A DNA stretch of 64,000 bases, from the NCBI GenBank assembly GCA_013360945.1, contig JABWAQ010000001.1, forward strand, positions 62,001 through 126,000, given 5' to 3'. Both the position numbers and the translations under genes were made by a program. The notes beneath the pieces are model-generated. The model made no database searches and was not told where the DNA came from. It saw nothing but the letters and a program-made list of their open reading frames with translations. The stretch comes from Candidatus Brocadia sp. GTDB taxonomy: Bacteria; Planctomycetota; Brocadiia; Brocadiales; Brocadiaceae. Shown here one piece after another: positions 17,427 to 26,098 of this stretch; position 1 is the first letter of the stretch, and each line of letters starts with the position of its first letter.

Positions 17427-18777
17427 TTTTGAACGCTATCAAAAAAGATTATCTGAAACAGTTCCGATCAGACATGTTGGCAGAGTGACCCATGTTGCAG
17501 GTTTGATAATCGAATCAAATGGTCCATCCGTTCCAATAGGAGATATATGCTATATTTACGTAGATAATGGTTATGCCCCAATTCCAGCAGAAGTAGTGGG
17601 ATTTAGGAGGAAAAAGATACTCCTGATGCCTATTGGTGAATTAGATAGAATTAGTCCGGGAGCTAAAGTTGTCGCGTCAGGTTTCCCTTTGGTGATAAAA
17701 GTGGGAATGAACCTCATGGGGCGAATTATTGGTGGACTTGGTGAACCAATAGACGGGGAGGGGCCAATAAAGGCTGAAGCGTCTCGTTCGATTTATAATT
17801 CTCCGCCGGATCCTTTGAAAAGAAGCAGAATCAAAGAATCCCTGAGAACCGGTGTGCGTGTGTTAGATGGGTTATTTACCTGTGGTAAAGGGCAGCGATT
17901 GGGTATCTTTGCAGGTAGTGGTGTGGGAAAAAGTACGTTGATGGGAATGATCGCAAGAAATTCCGAAGCGGATGTAAACGTAATTGCCCTCATTGGTGAG
18001 CGCGGAAGGGAGGTCCGTGAATTTATTGAAAAAAGTCTCGGTGCGGAAGGGTTAAAAAAGTCTGTGGTGATTTCTGTTACTTCTGATAAACCTGCTTTAT
18101 TGAGAGTAAAAGGGTCATACGTTGCTTCTACCGTTGCAGAGTATTTTCGAGATCAAGGAATGCAGGTAATGTTGCTGGTAGATTCTATTACACGTTTTGC
18201 AAATGCACAGCGAGAAGTAGGCTTGGCAATAGGAGAACCTCCAACATCAAGAGGTTATACGCCTTCTGTTTTTGCCCTGTTGCCGAAACTATTAGAAAGA
18301 TCTGGAACCGACTCAAGAGGGAGTATTACAGGATTATATAATGTGTTGGTGGAGGGTGATGATATGAATGAACCAATTGCTGATGCCGTCAGAGGTATTC
18401 TCGATGGACATATTGTGTTGTCGAGAACGCTGGCCAATCAAAACCGTTTTCCCGCAATTGATATTCTGGAAAGCATTAGCAGGTGTATGGATGATATCGT
18501 TTCATCTGAACATCGGAAAGCAGCATATGAACTGAAAACGGTATATGCCACGTACAAAGAAGCCGAGGACATGATTAATATAGGGGCGTATACAAAGGGG
18601 AGTAACTCTAAAATAGACTTTGCCATATCTATGATTGATCGGATAAGGGATTATCTCAGACAAGATATGGCTGAAGATAGTAAGTTTAATGATACTGCTG
18701 TAAGGCTGATAAATTTATTAGCAAAAAACGAGGAAATGAGGAAGAATGTTATCGTTAAGGCCGAGAAGCACACATAA
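17407..18777 (+). CDS. fliI: Flagellum-specific ATP synthase FliI
   Basis: ATPase of the flagellar type III export apparatus, homologous to F1-beta. The ATG at 17407 is preferred because AGGTG lies 6 nt upstream; a GTG at 17398 in the same frame is possible. Walker A is 'GSGVGKST' (about 170-177), Walker B is 'VMLLVDSITRFA', and the family signature 'GYTPSVFALLPKLLERSG' is present. At 456 aa it is normal length. It overlaps the 3' end of fliH. Confidence 0.97.
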   Translation: MGQLYIDFERYQKRLSETVPIRHVGRVTHVAGLIIESNGPSVPIGDICYIYVDNGYAPIPAEVVGFRRKKILLMPIGELDRISPGAKVVASGFPLVIKVGMNLMGRIIGGLGEPIDGEGPIKAEASRSIYNSPPDPLKRSRIKESLRTGVRVLDGLFTCGKGQRLGIFAGSGVGKSTLMGMIARNSEADVNVIALIGERGREVREFIEKSLGAEGLKKSVVISVTSDKPALLRVKGSYVASTVAEYFRDQGMQVMLLVDSITRFANAQREVGLAIGEPPTSRGYTPSVFALLPKLLERSGTDSRGSITGLYNVLVEGDDMNEPIADAVRGILDGHIVLSRTLANQNRFPAIDILESISRCMDDIVSSEHRKAAYELKTVYATYKEAEDMINIGAYTKGSNSKIDFAISMIDRIRDYLRQDMAEDSKFNDTAVRLINLLAKNEEMRKNVIVKAEKHT

Positions 18778-18788
18778 CTATTTTCATT

Positions 18789-19247
18789 ATGGGGTTCCTA
18801 TTTAAATTTCAAAAATTACTGGATATTGAAAAATGCCGTGAGGAAGACCTCATAAAAGAACTAAAAATCTTTGAGAGACAGTTACACGATGAAAAAAAGT
18901 TGTTAGTATTTTTGCAATCAGTCTTATCACTGCAGCAATCGGAGATGGAAAAAGAATTGTGTATGCAAGCAGAAGCGCGGGTATTTGTTTTGTATGAATC
19001 ATATTTTTCGAAGCTGAATCGTGATATTACTGTACAAAGCTCTAAGGTAAAAGATGTTTCAAAAAAGGCAGATCGTGCAAGGGAAACCCTTTTAACCGTA
19101 TTTACAAAGAGGAAGACGCTTGAGAAATTACGTGAACGTTGTGAAAAAGAATACAAAGCGCTGATATTGCGGGTAGAAAACAAACATTTTGATGAAATTG
19201 CAACGTCGAGATTCTATTACAAACGTAAGAAAGATGATACTCATTAG
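18789..19247 (+). CDS. fliJ: Flagellar export protein FliJ
   Basis: An all-helical coiled-coil protein of 152 aa directly after fliI, with the FliJ N-terminal pattern ('FKFQKLLDIEKCREEDLIKE'). FliJ forms the central stalk-like element in the FliI hexamer and escorts chaperones. The assignment rests on position, size and coiled-coil pattern, because sequence conservation in this family is low. Confidence 0.85.
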   Translation: MGFLFKFQKLLDIEKCREEDLIKELKIFERQLHDEKKLLVFLQSVLSLQQSEMEKELCMQAEARVFVLYESYFSKLNRDITVQSSKVKDVSKKADRARETLLTVFTKRKTLEKLRERCEKEYKALILRVENKHFDEIATSRFYYKRKKDDTH

Positions 19248-19268
19248 TTATTCTTCGAGAGCATAATT

Positions 19269-20021
19269 ATGAAACTCCCGATAAACAAAAAAATCCTGAT
19301 ACTTCCTGGCATAGGAATTGTTGTCTTTGGAATTTCTGTAATGGGCATGCTTTTTATGAGAGGTTCCAAGACACCGCCAGCGGATCAAACGACTCAAGTT
19401 GCATCTCATGCTGTGAAAGATAATGATGATAACAATATAGATCATACTGGTACTTCTACTGCAGGAAATTTAAAAACAATAAAAGATAAGAAAGAAAAAA
19501 TGACAACAAAGTTACCTTCGTTTTATAAACAAAACGCAGCAACAATATTTAAACCTCTTTCTTCAAATGAAATAGCTAATATGCTTAATGAAATGGCGAA
19601 GGAAAAACAGGAGTATATGAAACGGAAAGAATTATTAGATTTTAAAGAAAAAGTTCTTGAGTCAATGCGTGCCGATCTGGAGGCGGAGAGGAAGGATCTC
19701 GATGCTCTCAAACAGGAATTAAACAAGACTCTCGATGCTGTATCTGCGCAAAAGATAGAATTAAATAAAGAAACGATTCTGCTTGATGAAGCGGAATCCA
19801 AAAATATTAAAAAATTGGCATCCGTTTATAGTGGTATGAAACCAGAAAAAGCGGCAATGATTATAAAAGAAATGGATGAGGAAACGGCCGTTAAATTATT
19901 GATGATGATGGATGGTAAAAGTTCTGCTAAAATCTTGGAGTCTGTTGAACTTAATCTTGCGGTTAAGTTAAGTGAAAGGTTAAAGTTATTAAAGAGTGAT
20001 TTTAAAAATGGGAAAAGATAA
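19269..20021 (+). CDS. motE: MotE-like flagellar chaperone (MgtE-N/FliG-like domain)
   Basis: Single-pass membrane protein with an N-terminal transmembrane helix (about 9-30), a linker, a coiled coil (about 110-180) and a C-terminal MgtE-N-like domain ('KPEKAAMIIKEMDEETAVKLL', shortened here). MotE proteins of this layout act as chaperones/partners for the stator protein MotC/MotB family or accessory envelope components. It sits between fliJ and fliL, the usual place. No motAB genes are in the window. Confidence 0.75.
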   Translation: MKLPINKKILILPGIGIVVFGISVMGMLFMRGSKTPPADQTTQVASHAVKDNDDNNIDHTGTSTAGNLKTIKDKKEKMTTKLPSFYKQNAATIFKPLSSNEIANMLNEMAKEKQEYMKRKELLDFKEKVLESMRADLEAERKDLDALKQELNKTLDAVSAQKIELNKETILLDEAESKNIKKLASVYSGMKPEKAAMIIKEMDEETAVKLLMMMDGKSSAKILESVELNLAVKLSERLKLLKSDFKNGKR

Positions 20022-20055
20022 TTAATGATCAGGTAAGAGATAAAGGGAGAAACAT

Positions 20056-20694
20056 ATGACTGCGAACATAGAGAAGAACGAAATAACGAATTCACAAAAA
20101 AACAAGACTGTAGATCATCCAACCAGTAAAAGCAAGGGTAATAAAACTATTATCCTGATGGGGGGAGTAGTTCTGATCTCAGTCGTGTGTGCATTTGTAT
20201 TTGTTTCAAAGGTATATCCGGCTTTAACGGGAAGCCCGCAGCTTAATGCAGTGGAACAAGAACCTGAACACGCAGAAGAAACTGCAGTGGTACAAATAAT
20301 GAAACCGGCTGAAATAGAGAAGGAACCAGTTTCGTCGTCAAAAAAGAAGGATGAAAAAGGAAAAGAGGAAAAAAATGAGGTTGCGGAAGAGTCCATGATT
20401 GTTCCCGTGGATCCGGTTATCGTAAACCTGAGCGATTCTAATGGCAGGAGATATCTTAAGGCAAGAATAAACCTGGAGGCAAGAGACGGGGATGTGAAGA
20501 AAAAGATTGAAAGCAAGTCTGTACAAATAAAAGACCGATTGATTTCTATTCTTTCTTCAAAAACATTGGAAGATATTGAAGGGCTGGAAGGGCAAGAAAA
20601 CCTTCGAAAAGAAATAAAAGATACTGTGGATGTTGTGTTAAAAGAGGGAGAAGGGGTAGTTCAGGTATATTTTACAGAATTTGTAATCCAGTAA
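20056..20694 (+). CDS. fliL: Flagellar basal body-associated protein FliL
   Basis: Inner-membrane protein that surrounds and stabilises the stator units. It has one transmembrane helix (about 30-52, 'IILMGGVVLISVVCAFVFV'), a Lys/Glu-rich linker (about 65-115), then the periplasmic FliL domain ('VDPVIVNLSDSNGRRYLKA', with the C-terminal 'VVQVYFTEFVIQ'). At 212 aa it is slightly longer than average because of the charged linker. It is followed by fliM after 15 bp. Confidence 0.92.
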   Translation: MTANIEKNEITNSQKNKTVDHPTSKSKGNKTIILMGGVVLISVVCAFVFVSKVYPALTGSPQLNAVEQEPEHAEETAVVQIMKPAEIEKEPVSSSKKKDEKGKEEKNEVAEESMIVPVDPVIVNLSDSNGRRYLKARINLEARDGDVKKKIESKSVQIKDRLISILSSKTLEDIEGLEGQENLRKEIKDTVDVVLKEGEGVVQVYFTEFVIQ

Positions 20695-20709
20695 TCGATT
20701 AAAATAGAG

Positions 20710-21675
20710 ATGAATGAGATGTCAAATGCAATACTGACAAACCAGGAAGTAGAAGCGCTGTTGTCTGCAATAGAGAGCGGGCAAGTGCTGGTTGGACAAA
20801 AGATCGAGTCCAAGAAAGAGAAAAAAATTCAGCACTATGATTTCAGACGCCCTGACAAATTTCCGAGAGAACAAAAGCGTCGATTACAAAAGATAAGTGA
20901 GGAGATGGCTAAAACGATCGGAGTTACGCTTTCCCGATTTCTAAGAGCATCGATAAATGTTGAACTTATTGCTATTGAAGAACTCAGTTATGAAGTGTTT
21001 TTGAATTCATTTACAGATGTGGTATGTGCAAATGTTGTGAATCTAAAACCTCTTAATGGGTTTGGTTGCCTGACTGCCGATGTGGGTTTCTGTCTTGCTA
21101 TTGTGGATCGGGGTTTAGGTGGTCCTGGAAGAATACCACAGAAGGTGAGGCCTCTTACATTAATAGAAGAGTCGGTAGTAGGTGTTGCATTGTCAAATAT
21201 TATGGAAGAGATAAAGCTATGCTGGATAAAACTTGTACAACCGGAATGGAAGATCGAAAAAATGGATATGGATATTAAATCATTGCAGATAGCGCCTGCA
21301 ACAGAGCTTATGCTATCCATCAATTTTGCGGTGAGTGGGGATCTGAGTAATGGAACAATTATTTTATGTGTTCCAGTTACGAGTCTTGAAATGATCATGG
21401 GAAAATCAAAAATAGAAAAACTGAAGAGACAAGATGAGATTGCAATTATTGAAGTTGTTATTGGAGAAACAGAATTAACTACTTCTGTGGTTCTGGGAAC
21501 GACTCAATTAATGTTTAATGAACTTATTAATTTGAAAGTCGGAGACGTAATAAAATTGGATAATAAAATTACAGAGGATATATGCATGAATATAGAAGAG
21601 AAAACAAAATATTGTGGTAAACCAGGCGTAATGGGCAAGAAGATGGCTTTTCAGGTATCATCTGTATTTAATTAA
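20710..21675 (+). CDS. fliM: Flagellar motor switch protein FliM
   Basis: C-ring protein that receives CheY-P. The N-terminal CheY-binding peptide is recognisable ('ILTNQEVEALLSAIESG'). The middle domain contains 'RFLRASINVELIAIEELSYE', and the C-terminal SPOA domain resembles FliN ('LGTTQLMFNELINLKVGDVI'). At 321 aa it is normal. A retained CheY-binding motif suggests chemotactic control, although no che genes occur in the window. Confidence 0.95.
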   Translation: MNEMSNAILTNQEVEALLSAIESGQVLVGQKIESKKEKKIQHYDFRRPDKFPREQKRRLQKISEEMAKTIGVTLSRFLRASINVELIAIEELSYEVFLNSFTDVVCANVVNLKPLNGFGCLTADVGFCLAIVDRGLGGPGRIPQKVRPLTLIEESVVGVALSNIMEEIKLCWIKLVQPEWKIEKMDMDIKSLQIAPATELMLSINFAVSGDLSNGTIILCVPVTSLEMIMGKSKIEKLKRQDEIAIIEVVIGETELTTSVVLGTTQLMFNELINLKVGDVIKLDNKITEDICMNIEEKTKYCGKPGVMGKKMAFQVSSVFN

Positions 21676-21702
21676 TCTGTTGATTTGTTAAAGGGGAAAA
21701 AT

Positions 21703-22074
21703 ATGGAGCATGTAAAAGAGTTTGATACAAATGAAAACGCTGAGATCCCGATACAGTCAGTTCAATTTAGTCAGTTGACCCAACCTGGTACAGAAGGTGT
21801 CAAAGACGAAGGTAAGCGTAATTTGGACTTGATTATGGATATTTCGGTACCTGTTTCGGTTGAGTTGGGACACACAAACATGCTTGTGAAAGATATCCTT
21901 ACTTTATCACAAGGATCTATTGTAGAACTGGATAAAATAGCAGGTACACCCGTTGATTTATTCGTTCGCGGAAAACTATTAGCTCAGGGTGAAGTCGTTG
22001 TTGTAGATGAGAACTTTGGCTTGAAGATTACAAATATATGTGGTTCAGAAGAACGGGTTAGAAATCTTGGATAA
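21703..22074 (+). CDS. fliN: Flagellar motor switch protein FliN
   Basis: C-ring base protein. The ATG at 21703 is preceded by AAGGGG; a TTG at 21685 is a weaker alternative. The SPOA domain covers about residues 45-120 ('LDLIMDISVPVSVELG', 'LLAQGEVVVVDENFGLKIT'). At 123 aa it is a plain FliN, not the longer FliY. It ends the fliF operon; a 507-bp gap follows. Confidence 0.95.
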   Translation: MEHVKEFDTNENAEIPIQSVQFSQLTQPGTEGVKDEGKRNLDLIMDISVPVSVELGHTNMLVKDILTLSQGSIVELDKIAGTPVDLFVRGKLLAQGEVVVVDENFGLKITNICGSEERVRNLG

Positions 22075-22581
22075 CCAGCCGAACAACCGATAAACGGTGA
22101 CATAGTCAACAATAGTGCATCATTCCCGCCTTTTTATAAAACACGCAAGTAATTATGGTATTGGATTTCCATTCTTTCTGATCCTAAATATCTCAGCATA
22201 CAAAGTTGTTACTATAACTTATTGTGAAGTGTTTGTAATAAACAGGAAGGCGCATGAAAAGATTGTTTAAAATTCCCACGAATAGTACAAAAAGTCCACG
22301 ATAAATAGTTTCATCCAAATGTCCTTCAATAACAAAAAATTCGAATAATTTCCTGGTAGTTAAACGACGTTCGAATAACTTATCGTATACATACCTTTCA
22401 TAAGATATTAGTCTCCTGAACAGGGCAGTTCGATTATTCCGAAAGAGTGTGAGTAATAGTAAGGCATCTTATTTGCTTTACTGTTAACCATGTTTATTAA
22501 AAATCTCGTGGTCTTTGTTTCGGAAGAATATAAAAGTATCTCTATATTTACTCAATCGATTCAATTATTGGGCCGAATTAA
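22075..22581. other. 507-bp gap between fliN and fliO
   Basis: No sigma-54 or sigma-28 match and no terminator with a T-run was seen here. On the minus strand 22193-22468 is an uninterrupted 91-codon frame lacking a usable start codon (possible remnant; see findings). A promoter for fliO onward should lie here but was not identified. Confidence 0.5.
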
Positions 22582-23067
22582 ATGAGAATGAAGTGGCTTC
22601 TGGTGATTTTACTTTTGTTATTATTTGTTTGTGACAGTGGGTATTGTATAACAGAAATTGTTGAAAAGGGAGAGAATCAAGGGAGTACTACTACAGAATC
22701 AGACAATATCGGTGTTATATCACCTGTTAATTTCCCAAAAATTACCAAATTACTGGAATCAACGGGGATTGTGATTGTTATTATCGTTATTACGGTATTT
22801 TTCTTGAGAAAGAAATTAGGAATTACAACAGGTATAAGTAGAAAAAAGAGGTACGTTCACATTGTAGATACAGTACCTTTAGGATCAAAGAAGTATATTC
22901 ACTTAGTAAAAGTACCTGGGAAAGTGTTGTTGATAGGTGCTACCAATGAACGGATTCAGTTGCTTGCTGAAATAACAGAAAAAGACACGGTCGAGTCTGT
23001 CGAAACAGGATCGAAAAACAGTGAATTTATGAGTATTTTTAAACGTGCTTATACAGAACATACATAA
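22582..23067 (+). CDS. fliO: FliO-like flagellar export protein
   Basis: Small membrane protein just before fliP. It has an N-terminal signal-like segment (RMKWLLVILLLLLFV), a periplasmic stretch, then a transmembrane helix (about 53-73, 'GIVIVIIVITVFFLRKKLG'). A cytoplasmic FliO domain follows ('YVHIVDTVPLGSKKYIHLVK', 'VLLIGATNERIQLLAEI'), the typical strand pattern. At 161 aa it is usual. FliO helps assemble the FliP pore. Confidence 0.85.
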   Translation: MRMKWLLVILLLLLFVCDSGYCITEIVEKGENQGSTTTESDNIGVISPVNFPKITKLLESTGIVIVIIVITVFFLRKKLGITTGISRKKRYVHIVDTVPLGSKKYIHLVKVPGKVLLIGATNERIQLLAEITEKDTVESVETGSKNSEFMSIFKRAYTEHT

Positions 23068-23096
23068 TCTATTCGGTACTGCGTAAAGGTGACGAT

Positions 23097-23861
23097 ATGA
23101 GAAGATGGTTGATAACTTTGATTGTATGTGGAATGACGACTTTATTTTGCTGTATGGGCATTGTTGATGCTGCCGGTGAATCCTCAACGCCATTAAAATT
23201 AACGATGAGTATCGATAATTTAGGAAAGCCTAAAGAGATAGCCAGTACCTTAAAGATTGTACTTTTCTTAACAGTGCTCTCATTATTGCCTGGATTATTA
23301 TTGACTATGACCTCGTTTACGAGAATCATTATTGTACTTTCTTTTGTGAGGAAGGCGCTATCGTTTCAAACACTCCCACCGAACCAGATACTCATTGGCA
23401 TTTCACTCTTTTTGACATTTTTTGTAATGGCACCTGTGTGGAAACAGGTCAATTCTGAGGCGATTCAACCATATATCAAAGAAGAGATTACACAAAATGA
23501 GGCATTGGTAAAAGGCCTTGTGCCGTTTCAAAAATTTATGCTCAAGCAGACACGTGAGAAGGATATTGCTTTGTTTATGAATATTGCAAAAATGGAGAAA
23601 CCAAAGTCGGCGAAAGACGTCCCGATGCATATTATAATCCCAGCCTTTATTACCAGTGAACTCAAGACATCATTCCAGATGGGTTTTCTCCTATTTCTCC
23701 CTTTTCTTGTGATTGATATGGTGGTTGCCTGCGTGTTAACGGCCATGGGGATGGTTATGCTTCCCCCCGCTATGATTTCATTGCCGTTTAAGCTGATTCT
23801 TTTCGTTCTGGTAGATGGCTGGCAATTAATTATTCAATCTTTGATTTCAAGCATAACGTAA
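23097..23861 (+). CDS. fliP: Flagellar export gate protein FliP
   Basis: Core of the FliPQR export gate. It has a cleavable-type signal segment and four transmembrane helices. Family signatures are present: 'SFTRIIIVLSFVRKALSFQT' region (at 'TRIIIVLSFVRKAL'), 'PPNQILIGISLFLTFFVM' and the C-terminal 'MVMLPPAMISLPFKLILFVL'. At 254 aa it is normal. It is 29 bp after fliO and 57 bp before fliQ. Confidence 0.97.
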   Translation: MRRWLITLIVCGMTTLFCCMGIVDAAGESSTPLKLTMSIDNLGKPKEIASTLKIVLFLTVLSLLPGLLLTMTSFTRIIIVLSFVRKALSFQTLPPNQILIGISLFLTFFVMAPVWKQVNSEAIQPYIKEEITQNEALVKGLVPFQKFMLKQTREKDIALFMNIAKMEKPKSAKDVPMHIIIPAFITSELKTSFQMGFLLFLPFLVIDMVVACVLTAMGMVMLPPAMISLPFKLILFVLVDGWQLIIQSLISSIT

Positions 23862-23918
23862 GAATTGTGAATATTGAGTGCCTATTGAACAGATAAAAGA
23901 TTATTCAGGGAGTCAGTT

Positions 23919-24188
23919 ATGACCACAGAAATAGTTACAAACATAGGGAAAGACTTATTGCAAATAACGGTTATCCTTATGGCGCCATTGCTTGTGGTTG
24001 CGATGGTGGTTGGTTTGATTATCGGAGTATTTCAGACAGTAACCAGTATTCATGAGCAGACGATCACTTTTTTACCAAAGATATTTGCTGTCATGGGAGT
24101 GTTTTTGTTGTGTTTGCCATGGATGCTGCGATTGATAACCTCTTATACCGTGAATTTATTAGGAAATCTGACCACCTATTGTCAATAA
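23919..24188 (+). CDS. fliQ: Flagellar export gate protein FliQ
   Basis: An 89-aa protein with two transmembrane helices, 'ILMAPLLVVAMVVGLIIGVF' followed by the conserved 'TSIHEQTITFLPKI'. It is part of the FliPQR gate. It is placed between fliP and fliR, with 4 bp to fliR. Confidence 0.96.
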   Translation: MTTEIVTNIGKDLLQITVILMAPLLVVAMVVGLIIGVFQTVTSIHEQTITFLPKIFAVMGVFLLCLPWMLRLITSYTVNLLGNLTTYCQ

Positions 24189-24192
24189 GTTT

Positions 24193-24975
24193 ATGGAATA
24201 TTTTTTAACTCTTGTGAATGACTTACCATTCTTTATGATTGTCTTTTTCCGTGTGGGGGGGATGCTACTATTTGCACCTGTCTTTGGTAATGTCAATGTC
24301 CCTTTGCAAGTGCGGGTTGCTATTGCTTTGATGTTTGCATTTATTCTCTATCCCAGCGTAGATAAAAGTCAAACCGTATTGCCTTCCGACACTATTCCAT
24401 ATGTCTTTATTATCCTTAAGGAAATTGCGATAGGCGCCGTGGTTGGTTTCGCCGCCTCGATGATATTTTCTGCCTTTACAATGGCTGGCCATTTAATAAG
24501 TAACCAAATGGGACTTGATACTGCTGCGATTGTTGACCCTTCATCTGAGACGGGAGAAGAAGAACAGTCAATATCAGTTTTTTACAACATGATTGCCATG
24601 CTGATCTTCTTTACAATCAACGCACATCATTGGTTTATTAAAACTACTGTCCAGAGTTTCGGGGTGATTCCGCCCGGAAGTTTCAAATATACCGCGGTGA
24701 CACTCTCAAAAATACTCACTATTTTTAAATCGTTTTTTGTGATGGGAATTAAGATAGCAGCGCCTTCGTTAGTGGTCTTGATGTTAACCGTGGTTGTACT
24801 TGGATTGATGACAAAGGTTGCACAAGAAATTAACGTTTTTATTATGGCTTTTCCAATAAAAATGTTAATCGGATTTTTAATACTGATCATAGCGCTACCA
24901 TTTGTAATTAATGCGATGAAATCTTGTTTGATTCCTTTCGAAAAAGGCATGGTATCGCTATTGTCAACTATGTGA
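24193..24975 (+). CDS. fliR: Flagellar export gate protein FliR
   Basis: A 260-aa protein with six predicted transmembrane helices. Recognisable features are 'FFRVGGMLLFAPVFGNVNVP', 'LKEIAIGAVVGFAASMIFSA', 'LISNQMGLDTAAIVDPSS' and the C-terminal 'VFIMAFPIKMLIGFLIL'. FliR is the third component of the export gate and the attachment point for FlhB. It is separate from, not fused to, flhB (10-bp gap). Confidence 0.96.
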   Translation: MEYFLTLVNDLPFFMIVFFRVGGMLLFAPVFGNVNVPLQVRVAIALMFAFILYPSVDKSQTVLPSDTIPYVFIILKEIAIGAVVGFAASMIFSAFTMAGHLISNQMGLDTAAIVDPSSETGEEEQSISVFYNMIAMLIFFTINAHHWFIKTTVQSFGVIPPGSFKYTAVTLSKILTIFKSFFVMGIKIAAPSLVVLMLTVVVLGLMTKVAQEINVFIMAFPIKMLIGFLILIIALPFVINAMKSCLIPFEKGMVSLLSTM

Positions 24976-24985
24976 GGCCAAAAAG

Positions 24986-26065
24986 ATGGCGTTTGGCTCT
25001 GATACTGCAAAAACAGAACAACCTACCGGTAAACGTTTAAGCGAGGCGCGGAACAAGGGGAGTATTGCATTCAGCCCGGACTTGAATAGTGCGGCAAGCT
25101 TATTATTCGGTTTTGTATTATTGTATGCTATAGGTATGAGTGCTTACAACGGCATGTACAAGACAATGAGAGTATCCCTTGGGAATTTGGTCTGTAAAGA
25201 TTTTACACCAGATTCTATTGTGAATATTGCAACATCCCAGGTTTATGAATTGATAAAGATCTTATCTCCTGTTTTTGGCGGGTTAATATTGATCGGATTG
25301 GCCATTTCCTATCTCCAAATAGGTTTTATGTTTAATTCTGGACTAGTGAAACCTAATCTTAGTAAGCTCAATATTATATCAGGTATAAAGAATCTATTTT
25401 CAATGAAATCATTTATAAAGCTGGTATTTTCAGTGTTAAAGCTCCTTGCGGTTGGCGGTGTTGCCTTTTTTTTTATCAAAAAGGAATTCAGCCGTTCAAA
25501 CATAATTGACATCATAGATTTAAGTCTCATTGAAATATGTGGGATGAGTGTAAAGCTAATGTATGGATTGGCTTTGCGTGTATCAGTGGTATTATTAATA
25601 TTAGCCATTTTAGATTTCTTCTACCAAAAATGGCAGTATAAACGCAATTTGCGGATGACTAAAGATGAAGTTAAAGAAGAAAGAAAGCAGTTGGATGGTG
25701 ATCCATTAATCAAGGCAAAGATTCGGTCGGTACAACGCCAGATGGCTATGAAGCGTATGATGTCGTCGATTCCCACAGCAGATGTCGTAGTAACAAATCC
25801 TACCCACTATGCCGTTGCGTTGAAATATGATGCTGCGATGATGAAGGCACCTACAGTAGTTGCGAAAGGTGCAGACCTGATTGCAAAGCGCATTAAAGAA
25901 ATTGCAAAGAAACACAGGATTCCGTTAGTGGAGGATAAATCTCTTGCACAAACACTTTATAAAACGGTGGAAATTGGAAGAGAAATTCCACAAAAGTTAT
26001 ATTATGCCGTCGCGAAGGTTTTGTCCTATGTGTACCAACTGAAGAAAACAAATAAGAAGGCATAA
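24986..26065 (+). CDS. flhB: Flagellar export switch protein FlhB
   Basis: Four transmembrane helices (residues about 35-205) and a cytoplasmic domain with the autocleavage motif NPTH (N271-H274, 'VVVTNPTHYAVALKYD'). The start 'TAKTEQPTGKRLSEARNKGS' and the signature 'DEVKEERKQLDGDP' are typical. FlhB switches export specificity from rod/hook to filament proteins. At 359 aa it is normal. Confidence 0.97.
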   Translation: MAFGSDTAKTEQPTGKRLSEARNKGSIAFSPDLNSAASLLFGFVLLYAIGMSAYNGMYKTMRVSLGNLVCKDFTPDSIVNIATSQVYELIKILSPVFGGLILIGLAISYLQIGFMFNSGLVKPNLSKLNIISGIKNLFSMKSFIKLVFSVLKLLAVGGVAFFFIKKEFSRSNIIDIIDLSLIEICGMSVKLMYGLALRVSVVLLILAILDFFYQKWQYKRNLRMTKDEVKEERKQLDGDPLIKAKIRSVQRQMAMKRMMSSIPTADVVVTNPTHYAVALKYDAAMMKAPTVVAKGADLIAKRIKEIAKKHRIPLVEDKSLAQTLYKTVEIGREIPQKLYYAVAKVLSYVYQLKKTNKKA

Positions 26066-26098
26066 TGTGAAATGAGACTGTGATGAAGAGGATTAAAT

